Shown here one piece after another: positions 36,346 to 45,314 of a stretch of 45,318 nt of DNA. The translations under genes were made by a program, and so were the position numbers. The first letter of the stretch is position 1. Each line of letters starts with the position of its first letter. The notes under the pieces were generated by a model that worked only from the letters and a program-made list of their open reading frames with translations, had not been told where the DNA came from and ran no database searches. Source of the DNA: an uncultured Clostridia bacterium (GTDB lineage: Bacteria > Bacillota > Clostridia > Christensenellales > Borkfalkiaceae); contig CANRNE010000016.1 of NCBI GenBank assembly GCA_947631925.1, positions 1 to 45,318 of the forward strand, in the 5' to 3' direction.

Positions 36346-38885
36346 ATTGCGCATTCGAGGGTGTATTCGCCCGAGGCGAGGGTGTGTTTGCTCCCGTCGG
36401 GAAGTTCGGCTTCGCACGTCGTGCCCACGGGGACGGTGATGCTGAGCGAGAATGTCCCGCCCTCCGTCTTCCAGCTCGAGGAAGCGACGCCGTACGGGGT
36501 GTTTGTCGAGGCCTCCGCCGCGGTGAGTCCGCCGCCCACGAGGGGACGGACGCGGAACTTCTTATATCCCCCTTCGAGGGGCTCGAGGCCTGCGACACGG
36601 GTATATAAGAACTCGCCGACCGCGCCGCTCGCGTAGTGGTTAAAGGAAATCATGCCGCCCGTGCCGTCGCCGCTGCCCGTATTCAGGGTGCCGTCCTCCT
36701 TGAGGCCGTCCCAGCGCTCCCAGATGGTGGTGCCGCCCGCCTTGACCTCATACAGCCAACCGGGGCACGCCTCGCTCGTGAGCATCGCATACGCCTCCTC
36801 CGCCTTGCCGTTGTCCGCAAGCGCGAAGAGGATGTTGGGGGTACCGGGGAAGCCCGTCATCACGCGGTAGCCGTCCTTTTTGACGAGGGCGGCGAGACGG
36901 TCCGCCGCGGCGGGCGCGTCCTCTTTGAACATGCCGAACCGGAGCGGGAGCACATAGCCCGTCTGGAATTCCTTCTTGAGCTTGCCCTTGCCGTCGGTGA
37001 AGACGGAGACGTACGCCCGCGAGACGGTTTCATAGAGTTTGTTGTACCGTTCGGCGTCCTCGGTCTTTCCGAGAACTTCGGCGACCTTTGCGACCATGCG
37101 CGCACAGTTGGCGTAGCTCGCCGTCGCCGTCCACTTGCTGCGCTTCTGCCAGCCCGCCATCGTCGGCTCGTCGGGGGCGAGCCAATCCCCGAATTGGAAC
37201 ATGTGGTGAATGTGCCAGATGTAGCGGTATTTGCCGACGCCCCAAATCTTTGCCCAGAAGGCGCAGGCCTTGACATACTTCTTCATGCTCTCATAGGAGA
37301 CTTCGAGGAGCGCCTTGTCGCCGCGGGCAAGGTACTCCGCCCACGGGACGAGAATGCAGGCATCTCCCCAAAATGCGACTGCCATCTCGGGCATGGTGGC
37401 GGGGAATCCGTAGCCCTGCACGGGGACGGTGTTGGGAAGTCCGCCCGTCTTCAACTGCTCCGCGCGGACGTCTTTGAGCCATTTCTCGAGGAAGCGCGCC
37501 GCCGAGAAGTTGAAGCAAGCCGTGGGCGCAAACACGGCGATGTCCCCCGTCCAGCCCATGCGCTCGTCGCGCTGCGGGCAGTCGGTGGGAATGTCCATAA
37601 AGTTCGCGCGCGTGCTCCAGAGGATGTTCTCCTGCAGGCGGTTGATGCGCGCGTCCGAGCAGGTAAAGTGTCCGCACTCCTCCATCTCCGAGCTGAGCAC
37701 GAGGGCGGAGAGTCCCAATTCCTCTTCCTTTGCGCCCGCCACGCCGACGTAGCGGAATCCCATATAGGTGTAGCGGGGGGAATAGACCTCCTCGCCGCCG
37801 CCGCAGATGTACGTCGCGCGCTGTTTCGCCGAGCGCAGAAGGTCACAGTTGGGCGTGCCGTCCGCATGCAGAATTTCGGCATGGGAGAAGACGATTTTCT
37901 GCCCGCGTGTCCCCTTGATGCGGCAGGAGATGACGCCCGCAAGGTTCTGTCCGAAATCGTACACGAGAAGGTCCCCCGCACGGGTGCAGGAGAGCGGCTT
38001 CATCACCCGCTTTACGACGACGGGGGCGCCGTACGACGCAAGAATGCGGGGAGAGATTTTCAACGTTTCGAGGCTCGCCGCATGCCACGGGAGCGCCTCT
38101 TCGTCAATCGTCGCGTCGAAGGTCTCGCCGTCATAGAAGTCGGCCTCCCGCACCCTGCCCCCGCGCACGGTCTCCCAGCTCCCGTCGGTGGGAATCACTT
38201 CCACACTGCCGTCCTCGTACTCGATGCGGAGCTCCAAAAGGAGGGCCTGACGGTCCGCCGTGATGCGGTTCTTGCGGGTGAAGACGAAGGAGCCGACCGC
38301 CCAGCCGCCCGCGACCGTCACTTTCATCTCGTTCTCGGTGCCGAGGAGCGAGGTGACGTCATAGACCTGATACTGAAGATTGCTGCGATAGGAGGTAAAC
38401 CCGGGGGCAAAATAGTCGCGGCCCACCCGCGTTCCCATGAGTTCGATGCCGTAGATGCCCATCGCCGTCGAGAAAATCTCGGCGCGGCGCACCGCTTTTG
38501 TGAGCGAAAAGCGCTTGCGGAAGAGGATGGGCTCGGGGGAGACCCCTTTTTCGGTGAAGGTGTAGCTCCCGTCCGTAATCCATTTCCCCTGCCAAGGGGT
38601 GGCGCGCCGCCCCGTACGGAAGGTGAGCGACGCCGTGTCCGTCTCCCCTTCGTCCCCGTACACGGTGAGCACGGCGGTATAATCGGTAAAGGGCGCGAGC
38701 GGGCCCGTGTAGGGGATGAGAATCTGCTCCGTCGTCTCCGTCTTCCAGTCCCCGACCGTCAAAACGGCGCGCGCAAGGCTCGCCCCGCGGCGGGGGGAGG
38801 AGACGGCAAAGGAGAAGCGCGGACGGTCGCTGTCCGTCACACAGCCTTCCTTCAGGTGCTCTACGGTAAACGAGGTGATTTTCAT
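36342..38885 (-). CDS. GH78 alpha-L-rhamnosidase, intracellular
   Basis: Releases L-rhamnose from rhamnosides by an inverting mechanism. The 847-residue protein has N-terminal beta domains, then the six-hairpin barrel with FMDIPTDCPQRDERMGWTGD, which carries the general acid and nearby acidic residues of GH78, and a second active-site part near TTIWERWDG. The C-terminal beta domain ends the protein. No signal peptide is present, so the substrate must be imported, yet no transporter is adjacent. ATG 38885 has GGGAG upstream. It is the first gene of the rhamnose operon. Confidence 0.95.
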   Translation of the reverse strand: MKITSFTVEHLKEGCVTDSDRPRFSFAVSSPRRGASLARAVLTVGDWKTETTEQILIPYTGPLAPFTDYTAVLTVYGDEGETDTASLTFRTGRRATPWQGKWITDGSYTFTEKGVSPEPILFRKRFSLTKAVRRAEIFSTAMGIYGIELMGTRVGRDYFAPGFTSYRSNLQYQVYDVTSLLGTENEMKVTVAGGWAVGSFVFTRKNRITADRQALLLELRIEYEDGSVEVIPTDGSWETVRGGRVREADFYDGETFDATIDEEALPWHAASLETLKISPRILASYGAPVVVKRVMKPLSCTRAGDLLVYDFGQNLAGVISCRIKGTRGQKIVFSHAEILHADGTPNCDLLRSAKQRATYICGGGEEVYSPRYTYMGFRYVGVAGAKEEELGLSALVLSSEMEECGHFTCSDARINRLQENILWSTRANFMDIPTDCPQRDERMGWTGDIAVFAPTACFNFSAARFLEKWLKDVRAEQLKTGGLPNTVPVQGYGFPATMPEMAVAFWGDACILVPWAEYLARGDKALLEVSYESMKKYVKACAFWAKIWGVGKYRYIWHIHHMFQFGDWLAPDEPTMAGWQKRSKWTATASYANCARMVAKVAEVLGKTEDAERYNKLYETVSRAYVSVFTDGKGKLKKEFQTGYVLPLRFGMFKEDAPAAADRLAALVKKDGYRVMTGFPGTPNILFALADNGKAEEAYAMLTSEACPGWLYEVKAGGTTIWERWDGLKEDGTLNTGSGDGTGGMISFNHYASGAVGEFLYTRVAGLEPLEGGYKKFRVRPLVGGGLTAAEASTNTPYGVASSSWKTEGGTFSLSITVPVGTTCEAELPDGSKHTLASGEYTLECAI

Positions 38886-38915
38886 AATTTTCTCCCGAGG
38901 ATTTTTCTCACCAAG

Positions 38916-38944
38916 ATTGTAGCACGTTTTCCGCCGTTTGTAAA
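38916..38944 (-). promoter_or_regulatory. Promoter of the rhamnose operon
   Basis: Minus strand TTTACA (38944-38939), 17-base spacer, TACAAT (38921-38916). I see no obvious CcpA or AraC-type site close to it. Confidence 0.82.
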
Positions 38945-39024
38945 CAGTTCTGAAAATTTGATTGCAAAGTTGAAAAACGAGCAAAAATTTTCCCCGAAAT
39001 GAGCAGAAACGAGCAGAAAAGAAA

Positions 39025-39052
39025 ATTTTTCGGGGGGAATTTCCCGAAAAAT
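39025..39052. other. AT-rich hairpin between rubredoxin terminator and rhamnose promoter
   Basis: ATTTTTCGGG (39025-39034), 8-base loop, CCCGAAAAAT (39043-39052). It may act as a second stop for the rubredoxin message. The gap 38945-39024 holds short GAGCAGAAA repeats and no gene. Confidence 0.55.
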
Positions 39053-39054
39053 CC

Positions 39055-39085
39055 CAAAAAAGAGGCCGCCGAAGAGTCGGCGGCC
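39055..39085 (-). terminator. Terminator of fprA-rubredoxin
   Basis: 9-bp stem GGCCGCCGA (39064-39072) with TCGGCGGCC (39077-39085), loop AGAG, followed on the minus strand by TCTTTTTTGGG. Confidence 0.88.
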
Positions 39086-39090
39086 GTCTC

Positions 39091-39246
39091 TTATTCTGCG
39101 GAAAAGTCCTCTTTGCCTACGCCGCAGAGCGGGCAGGTGAAGTCGTCGGGGACGTCCTCCCACTTGGTCCCGGGGGCGATGCCGTTGTCGGGGTCGCCCG
39201 CGTCTTCGTCGTACACATAGCCGCATACATTGCAGATGTACTTCAT
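39091..39246 (-). CDS. Rubredoxin
   Basis: A 51-residue iron protein that carries one electron. It reads [13 protein letters not shown] at the start and [13 protein letters not shown] near the end: two C-x2-C knuckles (C5, C8, C38, C41) hold a single iron. Conserved aromatic Y10 and P-D-N-G-I-x-P-G-T loop are present. ATG 39246 has GGAGG 8 bases upstream and lies 16 bases after the fprA stop, so it most likely feeds electrons to FprA. Confidence 0.97.
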   Translation of the reverse strand: MKYICNVCGYVYDEDAGDPDNGIAPGTKWEDVPDDFTCPLCGVGKEDFSAE

Positions 39247-39262
39247 GTTTACCCTCCGAATA

Positions 39263-40462
39263 TTATGAATTTTTTATGTCTTCCGCGAGGAGCGCGGCAA
39301 GATTTTCGAGCTCGGTTTTCGTCTTTTCCGTCGGCGCCGAGAGGATGGTAATCTTCTCGCCGATTTGGGACATGTTGCGCATTTTGAGCAGTTCTTCCTG
39401 CATGAGCGTGCCCGCCTGCGGCGCCCAGCTGCCGTTTTCCACGATGGCATATTTGCGGTCGCGTAAAAGGTGCGCCTTGAGGTCGGAAAGCAAGTGCTCC
39501 ATGCCCATGAAGATACCGTTATTGTACGTCGAAGAGGCGAAGACGAGATGGGAATAGCGGAACGCTTCGGGCAGCAGATCGCAGACATGGGTGGCAGATA
39601 CGTCGTGTACGGCCGTCAAAGTGCCCCTCTCCGCCAGCATGGAGGCGAGCATCTCCGCGGCGTTTTTCGTGTGCCCGTAGACGGAGCCGTAGAAGATGGC
39701 GACGCCCCGCTCTTCGGGCAGGTAGCGGCTCCACAGGTCGTACTTTGCAAGACACCAAGAAAAGTCCTTGCGCCAGACGGGACCGTGCAGGGGGCAGACG
39801 AGGCGGATGTCGAGCCCCGCCGCTTTTTTCAGCACGCTCTGCACCTGCAGGCCGTACTTCCCCACGATGTTGAAGTAGTATTTGCGCGCGTCGGAAAGAA
39901 AATCCCGTTCGAAGGCGACTTCATCCGCAAACAGAGCGCCGTGCAATGCGCCGAAAGTTCCGAAGGCGTCCGCCGAGAAGAGAATCCCGTCCTCGGGGAT
40001 GTACGTCATCATGACCTCGGGCCAGTGCACCATGGGCGCGAAGACGAAGCGCAAGGTCCTTGCCCCGACGGAGAGCTCTTCCCCCTCTTTGACGAGAAGA
40101 AGCTTGCCCTCGAAGCCGTAGAAATTTTTGAGCATCGCCGCGGACTTTGCGTTGGCGACGACGGTCGTCTCGGGGTGAAGGGAAACCGTGCGAAGGAAGG
40201 ACTGCGAATGGTCGGGCTCGACGTGGTGCACGACGAGATAGTCGAGCGGCCTTCCCCCGAGCGCGCAGGCGAGATTTTCGAGGAAGAGCTCCTCCACCGC
40301 CCCGTCCACCGTGTCGAAGAGCACCGTCTTTTCGTCTGAAAGAAGATAGCTGTTGTAGCTCACCCCGCGCGGAATGGGAATGGCGCCCTCGAAGAGCGCA
40401 AGCCGCCTGTCGTTGCCGCCGAGGTAGAAGAGGTTGTCGTTGATTTTTTTGAGAGTTTGCAT
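39263..40462 (-). CDS. fprA: A-type flavo-diiron protein (oxygen or NO reductase)
   Basis: Reduces O2 to water or NO to N2O in anaerobes. The 399-residue protein has a metallo-beta-lactamase domain with HHVEPDH (residues about 80-86), H-W in [10 protein letters not shown] and D in SADAFG as diiron ligands, plus His in CPLHGPVW. A flavodoxin domain with FMN loop [13 protein letters not shown] follows from about 255. The C-terminal rubredoxin domain of some relatives is missing and is supplied by the separate rubredoxin gene. ATG 40462 has AGGAG upstream and its own promoter. Confidence 0.96.
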   Translation of the reverse strand: MQTLKKINDNLFYLGGNDRRLALFEGAIPIPRGVSYNSYLLSDEKTVLFDTVDGAVEELFLENLACALGGRPLDYLVVHHVEPDHSQSFLRTVSLHPETTVVANAKSAAMLKNFYGFEGKLLLVKEGEELSVGARTLRFVFAPMVHWPEVMMTYIPEDGILFSADAFGTFGALHGALFADEVAFERDFLSDARKYYFNIVGKYGLQVQSVLKKAAGLDIRLVCPLHGPVWRKDFSWCLAKYDLWSRYLPEERGVAIFYGSVYGHTKNAAEMLASMLAERGTLTAVHDVSATHVCDLLPEAFRYSHLVFASSTYNNGIFMGMEHLLSDLKAHLLRDRKYAIVENGSWAPQAGTLMQEELLKMRNMSQIGEKITILSAPTEKTKTELENLAALLAEDIKNS

Positions 40463-40482
40463 ATCGGCTCCTGTCGAAGAGT

Positions 40483-40511
40483 ATTATACCACGCCGCACG
40501 GGAAAAAGCAA
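40483..40511 (-). promoter_or_regulatory. Promoter of fprA-rubredoxin
   Basis: Minus strand TTGCTT (40511-40506), 17-base spacer, TATAAT (40488-40483). Confidence 0.85.
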
Positions 40512-40560
40512 ATAAATTCGGAAAATTTGCCGTACGACGAGGAAATAATTGTAGCAATTG

Positions 40561-40584
40561 TTATTTCGAAAATTGTCGAAATAA
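40561..40584. repeat. 9-base inverted repeat upstream of the fprA promoter
   Basis: TTATTTCGA (40561-40569), six bases, TCGAAATAA (40576-40584). It lies 50 bases upstream of the -35 box and 32 bases after the ABC gene stop. AT-rich without a T run, so an operator (for example for a redox regulator) or a weak terminator are both possible. Confidence 0.5.
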
Positions 40585-40615
40585 GCGATTTTTTGCGGAA
40601 ATTTATGATTTTCTG

Positions 40616-42355
40616 TCAGTTTTCGAACTGTGCATGGTAGAGATTGGCGTAGAAGCCGTTGCGGGCGAGGAGCTCCTCGTGCGTGCCCCGCTCTACGATT
40701 TTCCCGCCGTCCATGACTAAAATCAGGTCGGCGCTTCGGATGGTTGAGAGCCTGTGGGCGACGATGAAGGACGTCCTGCCCTCCATGAGCTTTCGGAATG
40801 CCTCCTGCACGAGCGCCTCGGTGCGGGTGTCGATGTTGCTCGTCGCCTCGTCAAGGATGAGCATGGGCGGGCGGCAAATCATGGCGCGCGCGATGCAGAG
40901 CAGCTGGCGCTGGCCCTCCGAGACAGCCCCCTCGTCGTCGAGGACGGTGTCGTAGCCTTGGGGGAGCATGCGGATGAAGGTGTCCGCCTTGGCCGCCTTG
41001 GCCGCCTCCACCATCTCCTCTTCGGTACAGGACGGCCTTCCCATGCAGAGATTTTCCCGCACGGTGGCGGTCTTGAGCCAAGTCTCCTGCAAGACCATGC
41101 CGAAGTTTGCCCGAAGGGACGCCCTTGTCACCGTGCGCACGTCGTGCCCGTCCACATAGATGGCGCCGTCCGTCACGTCATAGAAGCGCATGAGGAGCCC
41201 GAGGAGGGTAGTCTTGCCGCAGCCCGTGGGGCCGACGACGGCGATGCGCATCCCCGGTGCGACGTCAAGGTTAAAATTCTCGATGAAGGGCTTCTCCGTG
41301 TAGGAAAAGCACGCGTTTTGGGCGGTCACCCGACCCTCCGCCGTGCCGAGTTCGAAGTTGCCCGCATCGGAGATTTCCTCCTCCTCGCCGAGCAGGGTGA
41401 AGATGCGCTTGGCACAGGCGAGCGCGCTCTGGAACTCCGCCGCGACCTCGGAAATCTCGTTGAAGGGCTTGGTGTACTGGTTGGCGTACTGCAAAAACAT
41501 CGTAAGGCTCCCCACGGTGAATGCGGCAACCGTCCCCGCCGTCGTGATGACGAAGATGCCGCCGATGAGCACGACCGCAGCATACACCACGGCATTGATG
41601 AAGCGGGTGGTGGGATTTACCGTGGAGGAGAAGAAGATGGCCCGAAGCGACGCGGCGCGAAGCTGTTCGTTCTTCTCCCCGAAGATTTTCTCGTTCTCCG
41701 CCTCGCGGGAGAACGCCTTGACGACTTTGAGATTTTGCAGCATCTCATCGGAGAACGCCGTAGCGTCCGCGCGCGCCTGTACCTGTTTTTGAGAGGCGCG
41801 GAAGGTGCGCCTTGCGATGAATCGCGCCGCAAAGAAGGAGACGGGGGTGATGCAGAAGACGGCGATGGCGATTTCCCAGCGCACGGCAATCATGATGCCG
41901 AGCACGCCGATAATTGTCAGAATTCCCGTGAAGAGCTGGCTCGTGGCGAGGAGCAGGCCGTCCGCGACCGTCTCCGCGTCGCTGACGATGACCCCCACGA
42001 GGTCGCCGTAGGGGCGATTGTCGATATATTTCAGGGGCAGGCAGGAAATTTTTCGGAAGGCGTCCTTTCGGAGTGCGGCGAGGAGCCGATAGGCAATGCG
42101 GTTCCCTGCGGCGGTGAGCGTCCACCAGAAAATCATCGCACAACCCGCGGAAACGCCGAGCGCGATGAGGTTTTTTGCAAGCGCATCCCAAAGAATGCCC
42201 GCCTCGAGGATGCAGTCAATCGCCTTGCCCGCGAAATAGGGCGCAAGGAGCTGGCCCGCGACGACGCCGAGGGCGGAGAGCGCCGCAAGGAGAAGGAGGG
42301 GCCAATCGCGCTTCAGATAGCGAAGGAGTAAGCGGAGCGCTTCGGACTTCTTCAT
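40616..42355 (-). CDS. ABC exporter half-transporter, subunit with canonical Walker B
   Basis: A 579-residue fused permease-ATPase. Six membrane spans occupy residues 20-310. The nucleotide domain has Walker A GPTGCGKTT, Walker B MLILDEATSNID with catalytic Glu, and switch H-loop VAHRLSTI. The signature is SEGQR instead of SGGQ. In heterodimeric exporters such as TM287/288 and BmrCD the catalytic-Glu subunit contributes the altered signature to the degenerate site, which fits here. The start overlaps the stop of the partner gene (ATGA). The substrate is probably a drug or lipid; not determined. Confidence 0.94.
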   Translation of the reverse strand: MKKSEALRLLLRYLKRDWPLLLLAALSALGVVAGQLLAPYFAGKAIDCILEAGILWDALAKNLIALGVSAGCAMIFWWTLTAAGNRIAYRLLAALRKDAFRKISCLPLKYIDNRPYGDLVGVIVSDAETVADGLLLATSQLFTGILTIIGVLGIMIAVRWEIAIAVFCITPVSFFAARFIARRTFRASQKQVQARADATAFSDEMLQNLKVVKAFSREAENEKIFGEKNEQLRAASLRAIFFSSTVNPTTRFINAVVYAAVVLIGGIFVITTAGTVAAFTVGSLTMFLQYANQYTKPFNEISEVAAEFQSALACAKRIFTLLGEEEEISDAGNFELGTAEGRVTAQNACFSYTEKPFIENFNLDVAPGMRIAVVGPTGCGKTTLLGLLMRFYDVTDGAIYVDGHDVRTVTRASLRANFGMVLQETWLKTATVRENLCMGRPSCTEEEMVEAAKAAKADTFIRMLPQGYDTVLDDEGAVSEGQRQLLCIARAMICRPPMLILDEATSNIDTRTEALVQEAFRKLMEGRTSFIVAHRLSTIRSADLILVMDGGKIVERGTHEELLARNGFYANLYHAQFEN

Positions 42356-44067
42356 GCCTGCACCTCCGTCTGTGTCGCAAAGATTTCCCGGTAGAGCGCA
42401 CAGCCCTTTAAGAGCTCTTCGTGGGTACCCATGCCCGCGACTCGACCCTCATCAAGCAGTAAAATCTTGTCGGCGTGCATGACGGACGAGACGCGTTGCG
42501 AGACGACTACCGTGGTGCAGTCGAGCGTCTTTAATGCGGCGCGGAGGCGGGCGTCCGTCGCGTAATCGAGCGCGGAGGCGCTGTCGTCGAGGATGAGAAT
42601 GTCGGGATGCTTTACGATGGCGCGCGCGATGGTGAGGCGCTGGCGTTGGCCGCCCGAGAAGTTGCGCCCCTCCTGTTCGACGGGCGCCGAGAGCCCGCCC
42701 TTTGCCCCGATGACGTCCTCCGCCTGTGCGATTTTTGCCGCAGCGAGCAGTTCTTCCTCCGTGGCGTCGGGGTTCCCCCAGCGGAGATTTTCCCCGACCG
42801 TTCCCGCAAAGAGGACGACTTTTTGGGGGACATATCCGATTTTTGCGCGCAACTTGTGGGCGGGAACGGCGCGCGCGTCCCGTCCGCCGACGAGCACACG
42901 CCCCTCCGTCGCCTCATAGAAACGGGGCAAAAGGCGCACAAGGGTGGACTTTCCCGACCCCGTGCCGCCCAAGATGCCGACGGTCTCCCCCTTCTTCGCT
43001 TGCAGGGTGATGTGGGAGAGCGCCGCAGACGCGGCGCCGCTGTAGGTGAAGGAGACGTCCTCGAACGAAAACGCAAAACCGTCTTCTTTTTCGGACATGG
43101 GTGCCTCCAAACTTGTCTCCTGCTCCCCTTCCGCATCGAGAATTGCCCCGATTCGCCCCGCACAGGAGACCGCCCTCGCCGTCGTCACGATGAGGTTGGC
43201 GAACTTGATGAGTTCGACGAGAATGAGGGAGAGATAGCCGTAGAGTGCGACGACGTCGCCCTGTGCGAGCGCGCCGCCGTCCACGCGCAGGGCGCCGACA
43301 TCAATGAGAATGACGACTGCGACGTTGACGAGCAGGAAGGTGAGTGGGCTCGTGACGGCGGAAATCAGCCCGACCCGCTCCTGTGCCCTGCGAAGATTGT
43401 CGTTTTTTGTCGAAAATTCGGCGTTTTCCTTCTCCTCGAGGCGGAAGGCGCGGATGACGCGCGCGCCCGTCAGATTTTCCCGCGCGGAGAGGTAGACGCC
43501 GTCGAGGTCCTCCTGCACGCGGCGATGTTTGGGCACGGTCACCGCCATCACCGCAAACACGACGGCGGCGAGCAGCGGAATGAGCCCGACGAAGACGAGG
43601 GCGGTCTTCCAATCCACCGTGAAGGCGAGAACAGTAGCGCCGAAGACGACGATGGGCGAACGGAGCAAAAGGCGGAGGGTGAGATTTACCCCCGACTGCA
43701 CGCGGTCGACGTCGCTCGACATGCGGGTGAGCATGGACGAGGTACCCATGTCGTCGATCTGGGTGAAGGAAAAGGACTGGAGTTTGCAAAAAAGTCTGCT
43801 CCGAAGTTCCGCGCCCGTCCCCACGGCGGCCTTGGCGGCGAAGTACTGGGCGGTGATTGCAAAACAAAGTCCCGCCGCGGCAAAGGCGGCGAGAAGTAAG
43901 AAGGCGTGCACAAGGTACCCCTTGTCCCCGTCTGCGATTCCGATGTTGACGACAGACCGCACGACGAGGGGGACAAGCAGCTCCATTCCCGCTTCGAACA
44001 GTTTGAAAATGGGTGCGAGCACGGCTTCGAGGCGGTAGCGTTTGAGGCAGGAGAAGAGATGTTTCAT
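42352..44067 (-). CDS. ABC exporter half-transporter, subunit with degenerate ATP site
   Basis: A 571-residue fused permease-ATPase, partner of the next gene. Walker A GGTGSGKST and signature NFSGGQRQR are canonical. Walker B is ILILDDSASALD, with Asp in place of the catalytic Glu, and the switch residue is Gln (VVSQRVSS) instead of His. These are the usual changes of the non-hydrolysing subunit in heterodimeric ABC exporters. ATG 44067 overlaps the exchanger stop and has GGAG 5 bases upstream. Confidence 0.94.
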   Translation of the reverse strand: MKHLFSCLKRYRLEAVLAPIFKLFEAGMELLVPLVVRSVVNIGIADGDKGYLVHAFLLLAAFAAAGLCFAITAQYFAAKAAVGTGAELRSRLFCKLQSFSFTQIDDMGTSSMLTRMSSDVDRVQSGVNLTLRLLLRSPIVVFGATVLAFTVDWKTALVFVGLIPLLAAVVFAVMAVTVPKHRRVQEDLDGVYLSARENLTGARVIRAFRLEEKENAEFSTKNDNLRRAQERVGLISAVTSPLTFLLVNVAVVILIDVGALRVDGGALAQGDVVALYGYLSLILVELIKFANLIVTTARAVSCAGRIGAILDAEGEQETSLEAPMSEKEDGFAFSFEDVSFTYSGAASAALSHITLQAKKGETVGILGGTGSGKSTLVRLLPRFYEATEGRVLVGGRDARAVPAHKLRAKIGYVPQKVVLFAGTVGENLRWGNPDATEEELLAAAKIAQAEDVIGAKGGLSAPVEQEGRNFSGGQRQRLTIARAIVKHPDILILDDSASALDYATDARLRAALKTLDCTTVVVSQRVSSVMHADKILLLDEGRVAGMGTHEELLKGCALYREIFATQTEVQA

Positions 44068-45080
44068 AGCACTCCGACGAAGAGATAGACGTAGTAGCCG
44101 ACAAAGGAGAGGAGCATGACGGCGCCCGCGATGCGGGAGAGCTTTTTCTTGAAAATCAGGGCGAGGACGGGGAGGAGCACCGCCGCACCGAGGGCGACGA
44201 GGGCGTCCACGAGGCGGGTGGCGTCAAAGGGCAGCGGGTGGACGAGGGAGGCAATCCCCGCGACGAGCATGATGTTGAAGATGTTGCTCCCGAGAATGTT
44301 GCCGACGGCGATGTCCGTCTCCCCCTTCTTCGCCGCGATGGCCGAGGTGACGAGTTCGGGAAGAGAGGTCCCGATGGCGACGACGGTGAGCCCGATGATG
44401 CCCGTTCCCACGCCGAAATAGTTCGCGATGTACGTCGCACCGTTGACGAGGAGCGTTCCGCCCCCCACGACCATGCCGAGACCGATGAGGGTGAGGAGAA
44501 TGAGGAACCACGTCTTCTGCTCCATGGTAAAGAACCACCGCCCCACCCTGCCCTTCGGGGGCTGTTTTCCCTCCTGAAGGGGCTCCGCGGGCTGCAGTTT
44601 TTGCTGTTTTTTCGCCTGCACGAAGAGAATTGTCATGTAGACCGCAAAGATGGCGAGCAGAATGAGCCCGTCCCACCATTCGAGCTGCCCGCCCCACGCG
44701 CCGAGTCCGATGAGGAGCGCCGAGGCGATGAGCACGACGGGGATGTCGAGCAGGAAGGAGCTCTTCTGCACGGGCAGGGGCCGGATGAGCGAGGCGACGC
44801 CGAGAATGAGCAGGATGTTCGTGATGTTGCTGCCGATGACGTTAGTAAGGGAGAGCTCGACGGCCGTGGGGTCGGTATACGCCGTGGCGGCAGAGGCAAT
44901 CGAGGTCGCAAGTTCGGGTGCGCTTGTCCCGAATGCGACGACGGTGAGCCCGATGACAAGGGGCGAGATATGCAGTTTCCCCGCAATGCCCGACGCACCG
45001 TCCACAAACCAGTCCGCGCCCTTGACGAGGAGCACAAACCCGACGATGAGCAGAAATATCCAAAGAATGAGAAGTTCCAT
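44064..45080 (-). CDS. CaCA-family sodium/calcium exchanger
   Basis: A 338-residue membrane protein of the YrbG type, expected to move Ca2+ out against Na+ or H+. Two inverted halves each carry an alpha repeat: VVAFGTSAPELATSIASA with SLTNVIGSNITNILLILG, and VVAIGTSLPELVTSAIAA with AVGNILGSNIFNIMLVAG. The Glu of PEL and the Asn residues are ion ligands. A charged cytoplasmic loop (about 155-185) lies between them. ATG 45080 has AAGG upstream. It is the first gene of an exchanger-ABC-ABC operon; its promoter is not clear and may lie beyond the repeat. Confidence 0.93.
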   Translation of the reverse strand: MELLILWIFLLIVGFVLLVKGADWFVDGASGIAGKLHISPLVIGLTVVAFGTSAPELATSIASAATAYTDPTAVELSLTNVIGSNITNILLILGVASLIRPLPVQKSSFLLDIPVVLIASALLIGLGAWGGQLEWWDGLILLAIFAVYMTILFVQAKKQQKLQPAEPLQEGKQPPKGRVGRWFFTMEQKTWFLILLTLIGLGMVVGGGTLLVNGATYIANYFGVGTGIIGLTVVAIGTSLPELVTSAIAAKKGETDIAVGNILGSNIFNIMLVAGIASLVHPLPFDATRLVDALVALGAAVLLPVLALIFKKKLSRIAGAVMLLSFVGYYVYLFVGVL

Positions 45081-45099
45081 AGTGTACCTTTTTGAATGT

Positions 45100-45117
45100 G
45101 GGGGTAGAATGACCCCC
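45100..45117. other. Hairpin in front of the exchanger gene
   Basis: GGGGGT (45100-45105), loop AGAATG, ACCCCC (45112-45117). No T run in either direction. It joins the exchanger leader to the structured repeat. Confidence 0.5.
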
Positions 45118-45260
45118 TTCCTGTCGCTGACGCGACATCCTCTTTGGGCGGCAGGGAAGGTGCCGTGTGAACAAGCGCCACCCCTTCCGTCGCTCTCTTC
45201 GTTCGCGCCACCCACCCCTCAAGGGGTGGGCAAGGGAAACCCTCTTGGCGCCCCCTTGAG
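45112..45260 (+). repeat. Structured dispersed repeat, copy 2
   Basis: Layout as in copy 1: CCCCCTTCC, hairpin TGTCGC-TGAC-GCGACA (45122-45137), core TCCTCTTTGGGCGGCAGGGA (45138-45157), CACCCCTCAAGG (45213-45224) closing a CACCCCT/AGGGGTG hairpin, and CTCTTGGCGCC (45242-45252). No ORF in this stretch is credible. Confidence 0.75.
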
Positions 45261-45263
45261 GGT

Positions 45264-45314
45264 CGCAAACGCATTTCTCGCGCACAGCACAGTGCGCTGT
45301 GCGCGGCGTTTGCG
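45264..45314. repeat. Nested palindrome at the right edge
   Basis: Outer arms CGCAAACGC (45264-45272) and GCGTTTGCG (45306-45314) enclose inner arms GCGCACAGC (45280-45288) and GCTGTGCGC (45296-45304). It is adjacent to repeat copy 2 and may be part of a larger element cut by the window end. Confidence 0.72.

Noticed and set aside
36636-39002. 788-residue plus-strand frame opposite the GH78 gene
   Set aside because: GH78 motifs are on the minus strand; the plus frame is Arg/Gly/His-rich shadow sequence common in GC-rich DNA.
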